Assembly: GCA_900547415.1 (NCBI GenBank)
Contig: URGS01000048.1
Coordinates: 1 to 6,244, forward strand
From: an uncultured Phascolarctobacterium sp.
GTDB taxonomy: Bacteria; Bacillota; Negativicutes; Acidaminococcales; Acidaminococcaceae
Length of the DNA: 6,244 bases
Direction: 5' to 3'
The translations under genes and the position numbers were made by a program. Under the pieces are notes generated by a model. That model was not told where the DNA came from. It saw only the letters and a list, made by a program, of their open reading frames with translations, and did not search any database. Each line of letters begins with the position of its first letter. Within the stretch, counting starts at the first letter, position 1. Positions 6,050 to 6,244 of this stretch are shown here, piece after piece.

Positions 6050-6118
6050 AAAAAAATAGGCTCTTTAACTAATCCCGAAATCTAGTTTTCACTAGACCAC
6101 AAGATTAGTTAAAAAGCC
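6050..6118 (-). terminator. Long two-tier hairpin upstream of the Pho box
   Basis: GGCTCTTTAACTAATC (6059-6074) pairs with GATTAGTTAAAAAGCC (6103-6118) over 16 positions with one mismatch. Inside are unpaired CCGAAA and CCACAA (6 nt each side) and then a perfect 6-bp stem, TCTAGT/ACTAGA (6081-6086, 6091-6096), with a 4-nt loop. On the minus strand the structure is followed by TATTTTTTTC, so it resembles an intrinsic terminator for transcripts coming from the tRNA side. It could also be a small structured RNA. Confidence 0.6.
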
Positions 6119-6150
6119 ATTTATTATCGCATTTACACGCAAAGATTAGA

Positions 6151-6183
6151 AAACAAAAAAGACTTCCTACATCATAGGAAGTC
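6151..6183 (-). terminator. Intrinsic terminator of the tRNA-Met transcript
   Basis: GACTTCCTA (6161-6169) and TAGGAAGTC (6175-6183) form a perfect 9-bp stem with a 5-nt loop. The minus strand continues with TTTTTTGTTT. It lies 13 nt beyond the CCA end of the tRNA. Confidence 0.92.
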
Positions 6184-6196
6184 ACATCTTTTTATT

Positions 6197-6244
6197 TGGT
6201 GGCGGCGCACGGATTCGAACCGCGGACACTGCGGGTATGAACCG
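6197..6244 (-). tRNA. tRNA-Met(CAU), elongator type, 3' part only
   Basis: Reading the minus strand, the visible part is an anticodon loop TTCATAC (anticodon CAT at 6237-6239) closed by CGG/CCG. It is followed by CCGCA of the stem, a 5-nt variable loop GTGTC, and a T arm CGCGG-TTCGAAT-CCGTG. The acceptor strand CGCCGCC, discriminator A and an encoded CCA end the gene. The pairs next to the loop are not the three G-C pairs with GGG/CCC of initiator tRNA, so elongator Met is favoured. A tRNA-Ile whose CAU is modified to lysidine cannot be fully excluded because the D arm and 5' acceptor strand lie beyond the window. Confidence 0.88.

Noticed and set aside
1..6244. CRISPR array, insertion sequence, prophage or defence system
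   Set aside because: No regularly spaced repeats, transposase, integrase or terminal repeats; the tRNA 3' end at the right edge is followed by its own terminator and no attachment-site duplicate is seen.

Overview
The window carries a complete phosphate-specific transport operon on the minus strand, in the order pstS, pstC, pstA, pstB, phoU. Downstream of it lie two small minus-strand genes (a DUF3783 protein and yajQ). The 3' end of a plus-strand class A penicillin-binding protein gene is at the left edge, and the 3' half of an elongator tRNA-Met is at the right edge. The protein sequences, A+T-rich intergenic regions, strong GGAGG ribosome sites and a Gram-positive type PhoP box suggest a Firmicute. 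My best guess is the Negativicutes (Phascolarctobacterium/Acidaminococcus-like gut anaerobes), but this rests on the look of the proteins and not on a search.

Layout from left to right: PBP1A-like C-terminus (1-599, +) with its terminator at 635-684. A second, back-to-back terminator for yajQ follows at 687-721, then yajQ (728-1219, -) with its own promoter. The DUF3783 gene (1293-1700, -) has a near-consensus promoter whose -10 lies in a perfect 10-bp dyad. A phoU terminator that could act both ways is at 1802-1821. Then come phoU, pstB, pstA, pstC and pstS (1843-5945, -). The Pho-box promoter is at 5992-6045, an unexplained long hairpin at 6059-6118, a tRNA terminator at 6151-6183, and tRNA-Met(CAU) from 6197 to the edge.

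How the genes work together: PstS is a lipoprotein that binds phosphate outside the membrane. PstC and PstA form the channel and PstB drives it with ATP. PhoU links transport to PhoR/PhoP signalling, and the PhoP box closes the loop. pstC/pstA overlap by 4 nt, pstA/pstB are 1 nt apart and pstB/phoU 15 nt apart, whereas pstS and pstC are separated by 98 nt holding a strong hairpin. That hairpin is likely to let pstS be made in excess of the membrane parts.

The most striking observation is PstS itself. Its two halves are in the reverse of the usual order. The segment that is normally C-terminal (VSREDGSGTRG through the 'SRPF...EGQ...GYI' end) follows the lipobox directly. The segment that is normally N-terminal (GSSSVTP through 'VADIF.GK..W..L') ends the protein. 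This reads as a circularly permuted PstS in one unbroken frame.
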